DNA from: JBBSIN01 sp038232055
GTDB taxonomy: Bacteria; Actinomycetota; Actinomycetes; JADGOV01
NCBI GenBank assembly: GCA_038232055.1
Contig: JBBSIN010000070.1
Location: 1 to 9,560 of the forward strand
Direction of reading: 5' to 3'
DNA: 9,560 bases
Both the position numbers and the translations under genes were made by a program. Below, piece after piece: positions 5,224-9,560 of the stretch; the stretch's first letter is position 1, and each line of letters begins with the position of its first letter. Under the pieces are notes generated by a model that saw nothing but the letters and a program-made list of their open reading frames with translations, searched no databases and was not told where the DNA came from.

Positions 5224-5297
5224 TCCAGCGCCACCTCCAGCACGACGTTCCCCTCGATCACGATGACCAGCCACAGACAGGACAGGAAGGACGACCC

Positions 5298-5693
5298 ATG
5301 GCCAAGCTCTCCACCGACGAGCTGCTCGATGCGTTCAAGGAGATGACGCTGCTCGAGCTATCTGAGTTCGTGACGCAGTTCGAGGACACCTTCGGCGTGA
5401 CCGCCGCCGCGCCGGGCGCCGCCGCGGCCCCGGCCGCCGCCGGCGGCGGCGCGGCTGCCGAGGCCCCGGACGCCGAGGAGCAGGACGAGTTCGACGTCAT
5501 CCTCGACGGTGCCGGCGAGAAGAAGATCCAGGTCATCAAGGAGGTGCGCACGCTGACCAATCTCGGCCTCAAGGAGGCGAAGGACCTCGTCGACGGCGCG
5601 CCCAAGCCAGTGCTCGAGAAGGTCACCAAGGAGGCTGCGGACAAGGCGAGAGCGGCCCTCGAGGGCGCCGGCGCAGCGGTGACGGTGCGCTAG
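5298..5693 (+). CDS. rplL: 50S ribosomal protein L7/L12
   Basis: A 131-residue L7/L12, the flexible stalk protein that recruits and activates translation GTPases (EF-Tu, EF-G, IF2). The N-terminal dimerisation helices, which bind L10, cover about 1-33 (STDELLDAFKEMTLLELSEF). The hinge at about 36-56 is Ala/Gly/Pro-rich. The globular C-terminal domain begins at EFDVILDG (64-71) and has the conserved KIQVIKEVRTLTNLGLKEAK (76-95) that contacts the factors' G domain. The ATG at 5298 follows AGGAAGGA (5284-5291) by 6 nt. The 74-nt gap after rplJ holds no hairpin I could find, so the two are co-transcribed. Higher synthesis of L12 than L10 would rest on this good SD. Confidence 0.98.
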   Translation: MAKLSTDELLDAFKEMTLLELSEFVTQFEDTFGVTAAAPGAAAAPAAAGGGAAAEAPDAEEQDEFDVILDGAGEKKIQVIKEVRTLTNLGLKEAKDLVDGAPKPVLEKVTKEAADKARAALEGAGAAVTVR

Positions 5694-5715
5694 CCGGTCC
5701 AGTCAAAGCCTTTTG

Positions 5716-5742
5716 GGGCCGGCGCTTCCCGGGCCGGCCCTT
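5716..5742 (+). terminator. Terminator-like hairpin after rplL
   Basis: GGGCCGGC (5716-5723) pairs perfectly with GCCGGCCC (5733-5740), leaving a 9-nt loop, and TTCC follows. It lies 22 bp past the rplL stop. The T-run is minimal, so it may attenuate rather than fully stop transcription. That would fit the need for more L12 than RpoB. Confidence 0.55.
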
Positions 5743-5768
5743 CCGGTGCGGCAATCCGGTGCGGCAAT
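5743..5768 (+). repeat. Perfect 13-bp tandem duplication
   Basis: CCGGTGCGGCAAT occurs at 5743-5755 and again, unchanged, at 5756-5768, followed by CC, the start of a third copy. It directly follows the terminator-like hairpin. Confidence 0.85.
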
Positions 5769-5966
5769 CCCGGGGGCGGCGCTGCGGGCTGGCAGCCGTC
5801 GCCTCGGGCCGCACAGTCGTCATCAAGATTGCCCGAGGATTGGTCCGAGGAGCTACCACCCCGTCTCCCCAGGTGGGCGCCCCGGCCTCCCTCGGACGAT
5901 CGGCGCGCTCAAGCGCTCCAGTCCAGCATCCTGCACCGAACGCCGTAGCGCGGGGCCCGGCGCAGC

Positions 5967-5996
5967 GCTTCCCCGGGCGAAGCTTCCCCGGGCGAA
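5967..5996 (+). repeat. Perfect 15-bp tandem duplication
   Basis: GCTTCCCCGGGCGAA occurs at 5967-5981 and 5982-5996 without a mismatch. The end of the second copy also pairs with the next bases (CGGGCG, AAA loop, CGCCCG; 5989-6003). It lies about 90 bp upstream of the rpoB -35. Confidence 0.85.
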
Positions 5997-6084
5997 ACGC
6001 CCGAATGGACCTTGACGGCACGCGGCCGGGAGGTCATCCTTCCGACAGCGGTGACAACAGAATCTTCGTCGTTCGGCGACGGCC

Positions 6085-6113
6085 TCGACAGCAGTGGGCT
6101 TTCGGGCTACACT
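6085..6113 (+). promoter_or_regulatory. Promoter of rpoB
   Basis: TCGACA (6085-6090) and TACACT (6108-6113) are separated by exactly 17 bp, one mismatch from TTGACA and a good TAnnnT -10. Transcription should start near 6120, giving a leader of about 88 nt. An inverted repeat (CGTCG 6067-6071, CGACG 6077-6081) abuts the -35 and could be an activator or repressor site. A separate rpoB promoter after rplL is known in other actinobacteria. Confidence 0.7.
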
Positions 6114-6136
6114 GCTGGTTTGCGCTGCCTTGAGAC

Positions 6137-6159
6137 GACCCCGAAATTTGTCCGGGGTC
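6137..6159 (+). promoter_or_regulatory. Hairpin in the rpoB 5' leader
   Basis: GACCCCG (6137-6143) pairs perfectly with CGGGGTC (6153-6159) around a 9-nt AT-rich loop. It lies about 17 nt after the predicted start site and 35 nt before the SD, with no T-run after it. It may stabilise or regulate the leader. I do not recognise a named RNA family. Confidence 0.4.
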
Positions 6160-6194
6160 ATCCGGCGTGCGCGCATATGACCGTTCGAGCGCTC

Positions 6195-6201
6195 GGAAGG
6201 A
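6195..6201 (+). promoter_or_regulatory. Ribosome-binding site that fixes the rpoB TTG start
   Basis: GGAAGGA lies 6 nt before TTG at 6208-6210. No ATG or GTG in the rpoB frame has comparable spacing before the conserved RISFAKIREPLEVPNLL block, so the rare TTG start is preferred. Confidence 0.75.
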
Positions 6202-6207
6202 CCCCTG

Positions 6208-9560
<3,353 letters not shown>

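Larger units (their letters stand above)
5694..6207. other. rplL-rpoB intergenic region (514 bp)
   Basis: I see no credible gene here. Open frames at 5713-6133 lack ribosome-binding sites and family features and are Pro/Arg/Gly-rich by composition only. The region holds, in order: a terminator-like hairpin, a 13-bp tandem duplication, about 200 bp without recognisable structure (5770-5966), a 15-bp tandem duplication whose second copy forms a 6-bp hairpin with an AAA loop (5989-5994 with 5998-6003), an inverted repeat CGTCG/CGACG (6067-6071 with 6077-6081) just before the -35, the rpoB promoter, and a leader hairpin. Confidence 0.75.

Noticed and set aside
6012..6040. Second rpoB promoter with TTGACG (6012-6017) and CATCCT (6035-6040)
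   Set aside because: The -35 is good and the spacing is 17 bp, but the -10 is poor. It remains possible, but I cannot support it beside the far better 6085-6113 promoter.

Overview
The window is a high-GC segment from an actinobacterium (Actinomycetota), probably chromosomal. The evidence is the gene order tRNA-Trp, secE, nusG, rplK, rplA, rplJ, rplL, rpoB with a minus-strand aspartate aminotransferase on the left, the GTG and TTG start codons, the long acidic NusG N-terminus, and the MAASRT-type RpoB start with an actinobacterial rifampicin-pocket sequence. I cannot name the genus. It is a core housekeeping locus, not a mobile or accessory region. I found no phage, IS, CRISPR or defence genes.

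Layout. Positions 2-424 (+) hold the 3' end of a family-2 glycosyltransferase. It converges, with a 7-bp gap, on a PLP-dependent aspartate aminotransferase at 432-1631 (-). A tRNA-Trp(CCA) lies at 1698-1774 (+) with its own -10 element. It is followed by secE (1844-2119), a four-copy 16-bp tandem repeat, nusG (2214-3104), rplK (3117-3548) and rplA (3622-4350), which look like one transcription unit. The rplK-rplA spacer carries a hairpin resembling the L1-binding site of 23S rRNA. A second unit, rplJ-rplL (4567-5693), has its own promoter, an L10-leader RNA, a strong terminator hairpin and an SD-covering hairpin. The 514-bp rplL-rpoB gap holds a terminator-like hairpin, two small perfect tandem duplications, and a good promoter whose leader runs into a TTG-started rpoB. 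rpoB leaves the window about 1117 codons in.

How the genes work together. SecE is the small subunit of the Sec translocon. NusG links RNA polymerase to Rho or the ribosome. L11, L1, L10 and L7/L12 build the two flexible stalks of the 50S subunit, and RpoB is the polymerase beta subunit. The noncoding DNA is the most informative part. The sequence predicts L1 feedback on rplA and L10(L12)4-controlled attenuation of rplJL. The conserved 3' strand of the L10 leader is perfectly complementary over 8 bases to the core of the downstream terminator, which gives a concrete switch model.

No wholly novel system is evident. The items most worth a second look are the rplJ leader switch, the 16-bp palindrome inside the rplJ promoter, the L1-site mimic, the scattered 13-18 bp tandem duplications, and three unusual residues in and near the RpoB rifampicin region.
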